Below, in pieces: positions 15,927 through 24,627 of a stretch of DNA of 64,000 bases. Below the pieces are notes generated by a model that searched no databases, was not told the DNA's origin, and saw only the letters and a program-made list of their open reading frames with translations. Position 1 is the stretch's first letter, and every line of letters begins with the position of its first letter. Where the stretch lies: NCBI GenBank assembly GCA_031271265.1, contig JAISWB010000049.1, forward strand, positions 1 through 64,000, in the 5' to 3' direction. The stretch comes from Desulfovibrio sp. GTDB taxonomy: Bacteria; Desulfobacterota; Desulfovibrionia; Desulfovibrionales; Desulfovibrionaceae. The position numbers and the translations under genes are program-made.

Positions 15927-16986
15927 ATTGCAGAACATCAACAAAGCGTTCGGCGACGTCCATGCCGCGCGCAACGTCGGCTTCGGCATAGTCCGCGGCG
16001 TGCTTGCCGCGCTGCTTGGCCCGAGCGGCAGCGGCAAGACTACGATACTACGCATGATCGCCGGGTTGGAACGCCCCGATTCCGGCGACATCTTCATCGA
16101 CGGCGCACGCGTGAACGACGTTGACCCCGGCCGGCGCGGCATAGGTTTCGTGTTTCAGAATTACGCCCTGTTCCGCTATATGACCGTGTTCGACAACATC
16201 GCCTTCGGCCTGATCGTACAAAAAGAGCCGGCGGAAACCGTGCGGAGCAGGGTGTTCGAACTCCTGGCCCTGATCGGCATGGAAGGCATGGAAAAACGGT
16301 ATCCCGCCCAACTTTCCGGCGGACAGAAACAGCGGGTGGCCTTTGCCAGGGCGTTGGCTCCCAATCCCAAACTGCTCCTGCTGGATGAACCTTTCGCCGC
16401 CATAGACGCCAAAGTACGCAAGGAACTGCGCGTATGGCTCAGGGACATGATCCACCGTTTGGACGTAACGGGCATTTTCGTGACCCACGATCAGGAAGAT
16501 GCCGTGGAAACGGCCGATGAAATCATCGTGACCAACAACGGCCGCATAGAGCAGAAAGGATCACCGCAAATGCTGTACAAGGCCCCGGCCACGCCTTTTG
16601 TGACAAGTTTTATCGGAAATTCCGCGCCATTGGAAAACTACAAGCGACTCAAGGGCTTTGAAAACGGCTCCGGTGCCGCAACAGGTGTCGTCCGGCCCGA
16701 ATTCGTCAAAATTTATCCGGCCGTGGACGGCATAACTTATGAAAACAGCGTGGAAGACGCCGTGGTGGAGGATACGGCATTCCGAGGCACGCACTGGGAA
16801 GTGACGCTGAAAATAAAAAATATGACCCTGCCTGCGCGCTACTCATTGGAAAAAGCGCCCATAGCGGCAGGTGACAGAGTCAAGGCGTTTGTTTACCGCC
16901 TGTATGCCTTTGACGGCGACAACGTGACGCTGCTTGAGAATCGCAACCTGGACACGCACAACGGCGCAAACAGATACAGTATTTGA
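15916..16986 (+). CDS. cysA: Sulfate ABC transporter ATP-binding protein CysA
   Basis: The ATG at 15916 (MYVELQNINKAFGD) inside the cysW end gives 356 aa. It has Walker A GPSGSGKTT, the Q loop, signature LSGGQKQRVAFARAL, Walker B LLLLDEP and the switch His (THDQEDA). A C-terminal TOBE-like domain follows (VRPEFVKIYP). It energises uptake by the CysTW permease. The system seems complete with the binding protein upstream. Confidence 0.95.
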   Translation: MYVELQNINKAFGDVHAARNVGFGIVRGVLAALLGPSGSGKTTILRMIAGLERPDSGDIFIDGARVNDVDPGRRGIGFVFQNYALFRYMTVFDNIAFGLIVQKEPAETVRSRVFELLALIGMEGMEKRYPAQLSGGQKQRVAFARALAPNPKLLLLDEPFAAIDAKVRKELRVWLRDMIHRLDVTGIFVTHDQEDAVETADEIIVTNNGRIEQKGSPQMLYKAPATPFVTSFIGNSAPLENYKRLKGFENGSGAATGVVRPEFVKIYPAVDGITYENSVEDAVVEDTAFRGTHWEVTLKIKNMTLPARYSLEKAPIAAGDRVKAFVYRLYAFDGDNVTLLENRNLDTHNGANRYSI

Positions 16987-17691
16987 CGTTCGCCAGGATG
17001 TGGGATGTCGATCTTCCCGACGCACTTCGGCATGGATGGGCGTATATGCCGAAATCCGCCACGCGACAAATCCCTCATTCTGCCTGCAATAACAAATGGG
17101 TAACGTAAATGTACGAGCATGTTACCTCACCGAAGCTTTTTATGAAACTGCAATATTTACGCAATGTTCGGCCTATCCGCAGTGGATTATGGAGTGCGGT
17201 AAGGGTTGCCCTTGCGCGATTTTCAGGTACGAAAACCCCTTGGCCGGCCGGGAAAAAATTCGACAAGGTTCGGCGTGCGTCCCCCCTCGCCAATCGCAAA
17301 AAACTACATAGTTACGGCGAATGAGGCCACGTTTGCATAAATTTCCTGACGGCGATAATACCGGACGAGAGGATATAAACCAAGGTTGTTGTTCGATATG
17401 GGAACCTCTAAAAACCCTTTTCCAGACGGAATTGAGCGTTGTTAATCCAGTATCCTTCAGAGCAGCACATGGCGTAAATCTGGTTTTTAGAGGTTCCCAT
17501 ATGTAAAAAAGTACCGCATCGGCAAATGGCGATCCTCGGATCAAGAATCGCCGCGGGTTGGTAAGCGACGCCGGTACCGGCCTTGCTTTTTTGCCGCCGT
17601 TGCTCCAGTATTTCAGGCGGGCATGCATCCTATAGTCTGCCCGAAAAACGAGGTCCGGCGCTGCACCTTGCCGGCCGGCCGCAGTCAAGCG
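16987..17691. other. 705-bp non-coding region between cysA and umuD with one inverted-repeat element
   Basis: No convincing gene was found; the long minus-strand frame across it is a shadow of umuDC. It holds GGTAAC/GTTACC arms at 17099-17104 and 17121-17126, and the inverted-repeat element at 17400-17498. The SOS promoter of umuDC should lie here, but I could not recognise a LexA box of a known type. Confidence 0.4.
17400..17498. mobile_element. 99-bp MITE-like inverted-repeat element
   Basis: The arms GGGAACCTCTAAAAACC (17400-17416) and its exact complement (17482-17498) are perfect, and ATAT borders both ends (17396-17399 and 17499-17502). The ends resemble those of IS5-group elements and the 4-bp duplication fits that group, but the flank is itself palindromic, so the exact boundary is uncertain. 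It contains no transposase. A transcription-terminator role cannot be ruled out. Confidence 0.5.
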
Positions 17692-18162
17692 ATGTCCGCC
17701 ACAAAAGCCTTTCCCGTTGCGGGCGCACTGCCCGTTGATCCCGATAGCGGCAGGGAAACTGCCCCGCTTTTCTTGTCGCCCGCTCAGGCGGGCTTCCCTT
17801 CTCCTGCCGATGATTACGTGGACCGCAAACTTGATCTTCACGAGCACTTGGTGCGCAACAGTGCCTCCACCTTTTTTCTGCGCGCCTCGGGAGATTCCAT
17901 GACTCAAGCCGGCATCCGGGACGGTGACCTTCTCGTGGCTGACCGTTCCCTGCGGCCCGTCAACGGTTGCGTGGTCATTGCCTCCGTGGGCGGTGAATTG
18001 ACGATCAAGTACTTTGTGCAGCGAAGCGGGCGCGCCCTGCTTGTCCCGGCCAACAGGGCCTATCCGGAACTCGACGTAACCGAACGTGAAGATGCCCTGA
18101 TCTGGGGGGTAGTGACCCATGCCGTTCACAAGCTCGCCCCGTGCCCTGTGGGCACTGGTTGA
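17692..18162 (+). CDS. umuD: UmuD-like SOS mutagenesis protein
   Basis: UmuD is cut with RecA help to UmuD' and forms DNA polymerase V with UmuC. The cleavage site AQAG followed by FPSPADDYVD is present, as are the catalytic Ser in ASGDSM and Lys in LTIKYF. The ATG at 17692 gives 156 aa; a longer start at 17623 (179 aa) is possible and neither has a strong ribosome-binding site. It overlaps umuC by 44 bases, typical for the umuDC operon. Confidence 0.9.
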   Translation: MSATKAFPVAGALPVDPDSGRETAPLFLSPAQAGFPSPADDYVDRKLDLHEHLVRNSASTFFLRASGDSMTQAGIRDGDLLVADRSLRPVNGCVVIASVGGELTIKYFVQRSGRALLVPANRAYPELDVTEREDALIWGVVTHAVHKLAPCPVGTG

Positions 18163-19414
18163 CTGCAACAACTTTTTTGCCTCGTGCGAGCGGCTGTTCC
18201 GGCCTGACTTAGTAGGTAAACCTGTCGTTGTCCTGTCCAACAACGACGGCTGCATCGTGGCGCGTTCCAACGAGGCCAAAATCCTGGGCATAGGCATGGG
18301 AGAACCCGAGTTCAAGGTCAGGGAACTCCTGCTGATGCATGAAGTCGCCGTTTTTTCGTCCAATTACGCATTGTACGGCGACATTGCCTCCCGCGTCATG
18401 CGGACGTTGGAGAGCATAGTTCCGGAAGTGGAGCAGTATTCCATTGACGAAGCTTTTGTGCCGTTGCGCGGGGCACTCGCCGCCAACGCCGGCGAGATCG
18501 CCGACGAGATGTGGCAACGTGTGCGCCGATGGACGGGCATAGGAGTGGCAGTCGGCCTCGGCACAACCCGTACCTTGGCGAAAATTGCATCGGAGAAAGC
18601 GAAAAAGGGAAGCGGCGTCTGTCTGCTTGACGCCGGGCCGGAAGCAGACGAAATATTGGAGACAACGCCAGTTGGCGATATATGGGGCATCGGCAGGAAA
18701 TCGGACTTGAAGCTGCGCTCGTACGACATCTACACGGCGCGGCAACTGCGCGATGCGGACGGGGCGCTGGTCGGGAAACTGCTCGGCATAGCCGGAACGC
18801 ACACGGCACTTGAGTTGCGCGGCATACCCTGTCTGGATGCCGCGAACGCGCCGTTGCCCAGGCGGAGCATGGTGTCCTCACGTTCCTTCGGCGAGAAAGT
18901 TCGGGACAAGCAATATCTGGCCGAGGCCCTCGCCATGCATGCCTCTCTGGCTGGAGAGCGGCTGCGCAAGGAAAAATTGGAAGCCGGCGGGTTGACCGTA
19001 CATATACGGACGTCGAGGCACGGGGTAGAGGCATTCTACGACGAAACGGCTTCGGTAACGCTTGGTCGGCCTACGTCAAGCTCACGCGACCTTATACACG
19101 CGACGGCGCGGGGGTTGGAGGAAATTTTTCGACCCGGCCACGCATACGCCAAGGCGGGCATAATACTGTACGACCTTGCCCCGCCCGGCAGCCGGCCGGG
19201 AAACATGCTGGATTTGGTCAAACCTAAAAGCGCCGACGGGCGAAACGACTCAAAGCTGATGCGCGCGCTGGATGCCGTCAATAAGCGCTTCGGGCGCGGG
19301 ATGCTCCGATTTGCGGCTGAAGGCAAGCGTGAGGCCCCGTGGCGCGTCAAAAGCGACAGACGTTCACCGGGTGCTACAACGGCCTGGGATGAATTACCGG
19401 TAGTCAAATGCTGA
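18119..19414 (+). CDS. umuC: UmuC-like Y-family DNA polymerase V subunit
   Basis: This 431-aa Y-family translesion polymerase has ALVDCNNFFASCER with the first metal Asp, VVVLSNNDGCIVARS, YSIDEAFV with the catalytic Asp-Glu, and the TRTLAKIASEKAKK and GIGRKSD (helix-hairpin-helix) elements. The C-terminal part is the little-finger domain and a UmuC-specific tail. A G-rich ribosome-binding site (GGGGGG near 18105) precedes the ATG inside umuD. Confidence 0.95.
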   Translation: MPFTSSPRALWALVDCNNFFASCERLFRPDLVGKPVVVLSNNDGCIVARSNEAKILGIGMGEPEFKVRELLLMHEVAVFSSNYALYGDIASRVMRTLESIVPEVEQYSIDEAFVPLRGALAANAGEIADEMWQRVRRWTGIGVAVGLGTTRTLAKIASEKAKKGSGVCLLDAGPEADEILETTPVGDIWGIGRKSDLKLRSYDIYTARQLRDADGALVGKLLGIAGTHTALELRGIPCLDAANAPLPRRSMVSSRSFGEKVRDKQYLAEALAMHASLAGERLRKEKLEAGGLTVHIRTSRHGVEAFYDETASVTLGRPTSSSRDLIHATARGLEEIFRPGHAYAKAGIILYDLAPPGSRPGNMLDLVKPKSADGRNDSKLMRALDAVNKRFGRGMLRFAAEGKREAPWRVKSDRRSPGATTAWDELPVVKC

Positions 19415-19578
19415 ATCATGGAAGAACTCGTGATCCCGGCTTCCAAATCCGCCAAGTTCACGGCCGCAGGGCCTAAGGATTTGTTCATAAACAACATTTA
19501 CAAATCACCACTGATTGAACCGGTTAATTATGGGCTTCGACCGCATAAAAGTCATGATAGTTAAAGAACAACTCCTAA

Positions 19579-19677
19579 GAACTTATCCATAAATATATGA
19601 AGCGTGAGGTAAAGGCAAGGAAATACTCGGATCTGCCAAAGCAGATGCCCACAAAACGTCTATTTGCGGATAAGTTC
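19579..19677. mobile_element. 99-bp internally deleted IS5-family derivative, TAA target duplication
   Basis: The inverted ends GAACTTATCC (19579-19588) and GGATAAGTTC (19668-19677) are flanked by TAA on both sides (19576-19578 and 19678-19680), which fits the TNA duplication of the IS1031/IS427 branch of IS5. Inside, an ATG at 19597 opens a 27-aa frame MKREVKARKYSDL that looks like the first residues of an IS5-type transposase (compare YPSDLTDEQW) and then runs straight into the right end. So it seems to be an IS with nearly all of its transposase deleted. Confidence 0.6.
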
Positions 19678-20417
19678 TAAGTGCTCCGATCCTTCAGGAT
19701 GCTGCCGCCCGTCAGGATGTTGCCGTCCGTACTGATGATCGCCGCACTCCGGGGAATCATCCTGCCGCAGCAGGTCAGCGCCTCAGCAACGGCACGTTCC
19801 AGACCGCGGCAGCAGGGAACCTCCATCCGCACAAGGGTAACGGAGGCAATGTCGTTGTTCCGCAACACGGCGGTCAGCTTTTCTGAATAGTCGTCCGCAT
19901 CCGGTTTCGGACAGCCGATGAGAGTTATTTTGTTCCTCATGAACGCATTATGAAAGTCGCCGTGCGCATAAGCGGCACAATCGGCGGAAACAAGCAGATC
20001 GGCACCTTTGAAATAGGAGGCGGTTACCGGAACCAGCCGGATTTGTACCGGCCATTGAGCAAGCCGGCTGGACGCTTTCCCCGCCGTTGCCGACAGGCTT
20101 TCAGGAAACGCGGCATCAATCCGCTTGATGGCGTGGGCATGGGTGCCGGGGCAACCGCACGGCAGGGGCGCTGTCTCTTTCTTCGCCATACGAGTCTGAA
20201 CCGCCGCTTCGTCGTAAGGCAGGGCCTCGCGTTCCTCAAATGTTATCGCCCCTGCCGGACAGACAGGCAGACAATCCCCCAGTCCGTCACAATAATCGTC
20301 ACGCAGCAGTTTCGCCTTGCCGTTCCGCATGACGATTGCGCCTTCGTGACACGCTCCGGCGCACAGACCGCAGCCCGTACACCTGCTTTCATCTACGGCG
20401 ATGATTTTCCTGACCAT
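19677..20417 (-). CDS. 4Fe-4S dicluster protein with conserved C-terminal domain
   Basis: From ATG 20417, preceded by AAGGAG, the protein has 246 aa. Residues 8-60 form a ferredoxin-like domain with CTGCGLCAGAC and CDGLGDCLPVCP, so two [4Fe-4S] clusters. The rest (ADLLVSADCAAYAHGDFHNA, ITLIGCPKPD, VPCCRGLERAV) has further Cys residues. Proteins of this build occur next to hybrid-cluster protein genes in sulfate reducers, but no such gene is seen here. An electron-transfer role is inferred. Its TAG stop is formed across the end of the 99-bp IS-derived element. Confidence 0.85.
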   Translation of the reverse strand: MVRKIIAVDESRCTGCGLCAGACHEGAIVMRNGKAKLLRDDYCDGLGDCLPVCPAGAITFEEREALPYDEAAVQTRMAKKETAPLPCGCPGTHAHAIKRIDAAFPESLSATAGKASSRLAQWPVQIRLVPVTASYFKGADLLVSADCAAYAHGDFHNAFMRNKITLIGCPKPDADDYSEKLTAVLRNNDIASVTLVRMEVPCCRGLERAVAEALTCCGRMIPRSAAIISTDGNILTGGSILKDRST

Positions 20418-20940
20418 GCGGATTCTCCTTCGGTAAGCCCTCGTCCGGGTTTGCAGCACAGAGTGGATTATCGGCTTTGCAACCGTCTGATTCTGTATAG
20501 GAACAGCCAAGTCTGTTGCATTTGCAACATATTTGCAAGTATGAGCTGTGCCGCCTGAAAACAGTCGCTGCCTGCCCCTCCGTCATAATAAAAGTTATGA
20601 TATTTCACTATAATATCCTGGTATAGCCGCAATGCGTAACTACTGTCGCCGGGCAAATCCCGCTTGACTCCCGGCAGCGCAGGGAATACTTTCTAAAGAA
20701 ATTTTCTTGCGACAAGAGGCTCCGTCTTTCAAGCTTCCCCGGTAGGCGAAGTCGAGCCGGCGCAACACAGTTGCTGCCCTGTATTTTCGATTGCCGGTTT
20801 ATCGAGCCGCCGTTACTGGAGTCGCCGGCCCCGAAAAGGGGTCGGCCTGAGCGGGCGCGGGGCCGAACCTTTCCTCCGACGGGGGTTTAAAGTAGAACTT
20901 CGGCTCAACCCAGATGCACCGATTCAAAAGTGAGGCCGCC
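20418..20940. promoter_or_regulatory. Divergent region between the 4Fe-4S gene and galU, with TTGCAA repeats
   Basis: The 523-bp region has no convincing gene; a TTG-started 62-aa frame (20468-20656, minus) lacks support. TTGCAA occurs at 20477-20482, 20522-20527 and 20533-20538, and TTGCA-TT-TGCAA forms a small palindrome at 20516-20527. This is the likely operator area of the Fe-S gene. galU has a GAGG ribosome-binding site just before 20941. Confidence 0.4.
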
Positions 20941-21807
20941 ATGAACATTCGCAAAGTCGTCATCCCCGTTGCGGGTTGGGGAACCCGTTCTCTTCCGGCT
21001 ACAAAAAACATCCCCAAGGAAATGCTGCCGGTATACAACAAGCCGGTGGTGCAGTATGTTGTCGAGGAGGCCATCCGTTCCGGCATTGAAGACGTGGTTT
21101 TCATCACCAACCGCGATAAAAATGTCATAGAAGACCACTTCGATTACAATCTCCAGCTTGAAGCCGTGCTTGAGCGGGCAGGCAAGACCGAGCAGCTTGC
21201 CGTAATACGGCAGGTGGCGGAAATGGCCAAGGTCACCGCCATCCGGCAGAAGAAACAACTCGGCCTGGGACATGCCGTGCTGTGCGCCGAGGATGTGGTG
21301 GCTGCGGACGGCGCTTTTGCCGTCATGGTCGGCGACGACCTGCTCTTCGGCATGAACCCGGGCATACGTCAGCTTGTCGAGGTTGCGGAGAGTGAACGCC
21401 TGTCGGTCATAGGGGTCATGGAAGTGGAACAGGAGCGGGTAAGCCGCTACGGCATTATCTCCGGCGAAGAGATTTTCCCCGGCATTTTCCGCGTGAACAG
21501 GCTGGTTGAGAAGCCGAAGGTGAACGAAGCGCCGAGCCGTCTTGCCATTATCGGCCGCTATGTGCTGACGGCGGATATTTTTCTCCATCTGAAGCAGGTG
21601 ACGTCGGGCCACGGCGGCGAAATACAGCTTACAGACGCACTGCAACTTCAGGCCGACAACAAGGGGCTGCTGGCGGTGAAAATTCACGGTATGCGCTTTG
21701 ACGCCGGCGACTGGTCCGAATACCTGACGGCCAACATCTACTTCGCCATGCAGCACGAAGAGTTGCGCGACGACCTCGTGCGGCGTCTCAAACCTCTTTT
21801 GCCGTGA
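20941..21807 (+). CDS. galU: UTP-glucose-1-phosphate uridylyltransferase
   Basis: GalU makes UDP-glucose for surface glycans and glycogen-like polymers. The ATG at 20941 (MNIRKVVIPVAGWGTRSLPATK) gives 288 aa and begins exactly with the nucleotide-binding loop. The motifs KNIPKEMLPV, DKPVVQY-like NKPVVQY, GLGHAVLCA, VGDD, VEKP and GEIQLTDA are all present. UDP-glucose could feed the LPS genes in this window. Confidence 0.95.
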   Translation: MNIRKVVIPVAGWGTRSLPATKNIPKEMLPVYNKPVVQYVVEEAIRSGIEDVVFITNRDKNVIEDHFDYNLQLEAVLERAGKTEQLAVIRQVAEMAKVTAIRQKKQLGLGHAVLCAEDVVAADGAFAVMVGDDLLFGMNPGIRQLVEVAESERLSVIGVMEVEQERVSRYGIISGEEIFPGIFRVNRLVEKPKVNEAPSRLAIIGRYVLTADIFLHLKQVTSGHGGEIQLTDALQLQADNKGLLAVKIHGMRFDAGDWSEYLTANIYFAMQHEELRDDLVRRLKPLLP

Positions 21808-21838
21808 ACGCGCCGGCTCGGCCCACCGAGGAAAGCTG

Positions 21839-22660
21839 ATGGGGAATATCAAGGTGAACATGCTCTATCGTATGGTCGGGGCGGCGCTTGCCGGGCTTGT
21901 GGTTCTGTGCGGCGCATGCGAAACGATGCGCGGCATAGACGAGCAGGTGCGCATTGATCCCTCGGACAAAAACATCCTTTACCGCGACCAGTGGGTGCGG
22001 CGCAATCCTCCCGAAGTGCATGTGCAGCCGCGGAGCGCGCCTCCGGAAGGTCTGCGCGCGCTGTTCGTGCCTTTTCGCGTGACGCAGCCCATGGACAATC
22101 CCGTCCCGCTCGGCTTCGGCACGGCGCGCACCGTCTGGCAGACGTGGCTGACCATGCGCGTTTTCCCCAACCTGGAGTTTTCCGGCGACGACGTTCCTTA
22201 CCGCAGGGATCGGGCCGTGGATATGGGACGCAGGCGCGGCGCGGACTTGGTGATCGGCGGCTTCGTGACATATGTCTATGCCGGCGGCACTGCGGGCGAT
22301 ACCCGTGTGTCCCTGCAGATTGAGGCCCACGACGTACCGAGCGGACAACTTGTCTGGTCAATGGCGCAGTCCGGCCTGATGCCGGCAGCGCAGACAACGG
22401 ATTTCTTCCTGTTTGCCACCAAGTCGCGGATGCCCGCGGACCCCTTGCACGCCGTTGTGCAGGTGCTGGCCTCGGACATGGGACGCGAGATACAGAACTG
22501 GATGTATGGGCCGTCGCCGCGAACGCGCATGCAGGAATTCGACAGAGAAGCCCGCGATGTGCTGTTGCCGCCGCGTGACCCTGTCCCCCCTCCGCGCGAT
22601 GCCGGACAAGCCCCGGATGCCGGGACGCCGTACACGCCTGCGCCCGCCGGCGCTTTTTGA
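21839..22660 (+). CDS. Predicted lipoprotein, unknown function
   Basis: The 273-aa protein has a signal peptide ending LAGLVVLCGAC with a probable lipid-modified Cys27. The mature part contains FVPFRVTQPMDNP and the stretch RGADLVIGGFVTYVYAGG, and resembles outer-membrane lipoproteins that include a TolB-N-like or CsgG-like alpha/beta fold. The tail is Pro-rich (PPRDPVPPPRD). It lies 31 bp after galU in the same direction. No enzymatic motif was found. Confidence 0.75.
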   Translation: MGNIKVNMLYRMVGAALAGLVVLCGACETMRGIDEQVRIDPSDKNILYRDQWVRRNPPEVHVQPRSAPPEGLRALFVPFRVTQPMDNPVPLGFGTARTVWQTWLTMRVFPNLEFSGDDVPYRRDRAVDMGRRRGADLVIGGFVTYVYAGGTAGDTRVSLQIEAHDVPSGQLVWSMAQSGLMPAAQTTDFFLFATKSRMPADPLHAVVQVLASDMGREIQNWMYGPSPRTRMQEFDREARDVLLPPRDPVPPPRDAGQAPDAGTPYTPAPAGAF

Positions 22661-22718
22661 AGGGGTAACCCGAGTTTCCCGAGAGGTTTCCGCCTCTCAA
22701 AAAGAAATCAGTGCTTCC

Positions 22719-23150
22719 CTACGTTTCCCTATAACAACGGGATTCGCCGTCCGCCAGAGCCCGGACCGCCTCCAGCAGGTCGTTGACCGAAGAATGCCAG
22801 GAGCGGATCATGTGTCGCATGAGCCCGACGTCTTCAGACTTGGCGAGCAATCCGAGAATAGGCACTCCGCAACCGTAAGCCGCGCCTACCTCGGCCCAGG
22901 CATCGCAGCCCGACGGCCCGAGATAGACGACCAGATCACAGCCCGTCACCGACGACGCGCAAAACTCGAACACGCGTTTCCCTTCCTCGGAGCGGATAAA
23001 GCGCTCCAGATCAAGGCGGGATAAAAAAGCTTCTTCCGGCCGCCCTTCACGCAACCACGACAAAATCTCGTGCCCCCTGTTTTCCAGAAGCTCGGAGAGC
23101 ATTTCCACAGCATGCTGATGTTTCCAGGAAGCGGCGATATATATGCGCAT
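22719..23150 (-). CDS. Nucleoside 2-deoxyribosyltransferase-like protein
   Basis: The 143-aa protein begins MRIYIAASWKHQHAVEML, the N-terminal strand and helix of the nucleoside 2-deoxyribosyltransferase/DNPH1 fold, and has CDLVVYLGPSGCDAWAEVGAA, which corresponds to the nucleotide-binding loop with the catalytic Glu region (AWAEVG). These enzymes move or hydrolyse the deoxyribose-base bond; some relatives act in defence. Convergent with the lipoprotein upstream. Function by fold only. Confidence 0.65.
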   Translation of the reverse strand: MRIYIAASWKHQHAVEMLSELLENRGHEILSWLREGRPEEAFLSRLDLERFIRSEEGKRVFEFCASSVTGCDLVVYLGPSGCDAWAEVGAAYGCGVPILGLLAKSEDVGLMRHMIRSWHSSVNDLLEAVRALADGESRCYRET

Positions 23151-23239
23151 TGGAGGATCCTTTGCTGTTAACGATTTCAGCGTCTGCGCTTGCCCTTATA
23201 GTGCGCCCGCATGTTTTTTCAAAGAGAGTGTTTACATAA

Positions 23240-24285
23240 AGATATACATCATTTGTGATTGCCGCAGCTTAAAGATCTCAAATTTTCTTAACGCGTACCA
23301 AAGGCGAATAGATAAGTCAACCATGAATGGACTCTTCGAAAAATCTTTGTTTGACGAGCAATGCTGCCCGGTTAAGCGATAATCTTTAACAGGCTAAGAT
23401 TATATGGGTGAATACGCAGGCAAACACTCAAGATGCAAACGTTCACAACTGCCCGCACTCAGAAAAGTTTTGACCTCTTTGCTCCTATGGATTGGAGAAT
23501 CATTCCGGATGACGAGCAGCTTGCCTGGTATGTGCCGCAGAAGATGACGCAAGAACGCTACTACGTCCACTCCCTTGAAGGATGTTTCTCTCAACTGTGT
23601 ATACAATCTACCTTTCCGGGCAATACTACTGATGGCTGAAAGGTATTTATTGCTAAGTTTACTTCGAATTATAGGAGTTTTTCTCTTGGGAGCGTATGTA
23701 CTATCGGAAAACGTCAACATGTAAAAGGCAGATTCATCGGCAAGTACTATTTCACTTCCTTCCCTTCATATTCAGCATTTTTTTAAATATTGCCGGCGCT
23801 CACTGCACCACTTCCTAATTGATTATTCATTTCTATGATCGGCATGTATTACAGATTTTTGCCATATCCATCCCATTCTTTCAAAATACGGCCGTTATGA
23901 CTAACATAATACTTTACTCCAAATTTTCGCTCAATCAATTTTCCAACGTGAGCCTGGGTCCATCATGGCAGCTATACCCAAAAGCTTCAGCCTCCTGAGA
24001 CAGAGCGTCCATAATCTCTTTTTTCTGATCAGGCGAGAGAGGCAAGGTTGCCTTGCCACCTTTTTGTACCGCAAAGCCTCCATTTCTTTTTCCCTGAATA
24101 TTTTCAGCCATTGACTCACGGCACCGCAGTCACGCCCGGAGACTCGGCTATCCGGACAGGGCACCGGCTCTGCTTTCGGCGAGATACTCAATGTCGACGC
24201 ACAGTATCTTGACCGGTAGAGGCAACGCATGAATTGACCGATCCGCATCGGCAATGCCGAGGGTAGAGAGGATATCGTTATCACA
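23240..24285 (-). mobile_element. Decayed IS630-family insertion sequence (transposase pseudogene)
   Basis: Reading the minus strand across frames gives a full IS630-type transposase in pieces. The N-terminus is ALPLPVKILCVDIEYLAESR. The helix-turn-helix region is VSGRDCGAVSQWLKIFREKE, then GGKATLPLSPDQKKEIMDAL in another frame, then ERKFGVKYYVSHNGRIL. The DDE part (23400-23765) has VLADESAFYML, STYAPKRKTP, SNKYLSAISSIARKGRLYTQ and FLRHLLRHIPGKLLVI. After AYSPI two stop codons interrupt the expected ELNPVE motif. At least three frameshifts and several stops show it is dead. The ends could not be fixed. Confidence 0.75.
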
Positions 24286-24627
24286 GCGAAATATATATTT
24301 TTTTTATGACAAAGAAGGCGGAATCAAGTAACATACCGAACTTTCGCCATGTCGGCATGCAGTCCGCCCGAAGTCGGCAATTTCGGACGCCGACATTACG
24401 CTTGCATAGAACCGCGATATGGTATACACAGCGCAGCTTTGGATGCGGATAAATCCTTGAACTTCAACCGGACAGCTTTTAGTGTAACTGCCTGTTATAA
24501 TTTTATATTTTGTCAAATATGCCGTATTCGGCGCCCCTGGTTGTACATGTGAACCCCCCGCTGTTGCGGATATCCGGCTCAATCCCCGACATGAAATCAG
24601 GGATTGTACAGCCGACAGGCAATCCTT
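24286..24627. promoter_or_regulatory. Upstream region of the PKS operon
   Basis: 342 bp without a convincing gene, more AT-rich than the PKS. A -10-like TATAAT is at 24496-24501, but no good -35 is at the right distance, so a promoter here is only a candidate. It would give a leader of roughly 120 bases. The region lies directly between the dead IS630 element and the PKS start. Confidence 0.3.

Noticed and set aside
17500-17691. LexA box for umuDC
   Set aside because: No CTGT-N8-ACAG, GAAC-N4-GTTC or similar site was convincing; GTTC-N7-GAAC at 17391-17405 has the wrong spacing.
17173-18363. 396-aa minus-strand ORF over umuD
   Set aside because: Antisense of umuDC and of a repeat element; low-quality protein sequence.
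20468-20656. 62-aa minus-strand ORF before the 4Fe-4S gene
   Set aside because: TTG start, no family likeness, and it covers the candidate operator region.
22681-22698. GAGAGG/CCTCTC hairpin between the lipoprotein and the deoxyribosyltransferase-like gene
   Set aside because: Followed by A residues on the plus strand and by no U-run on the minus strand; short stem.
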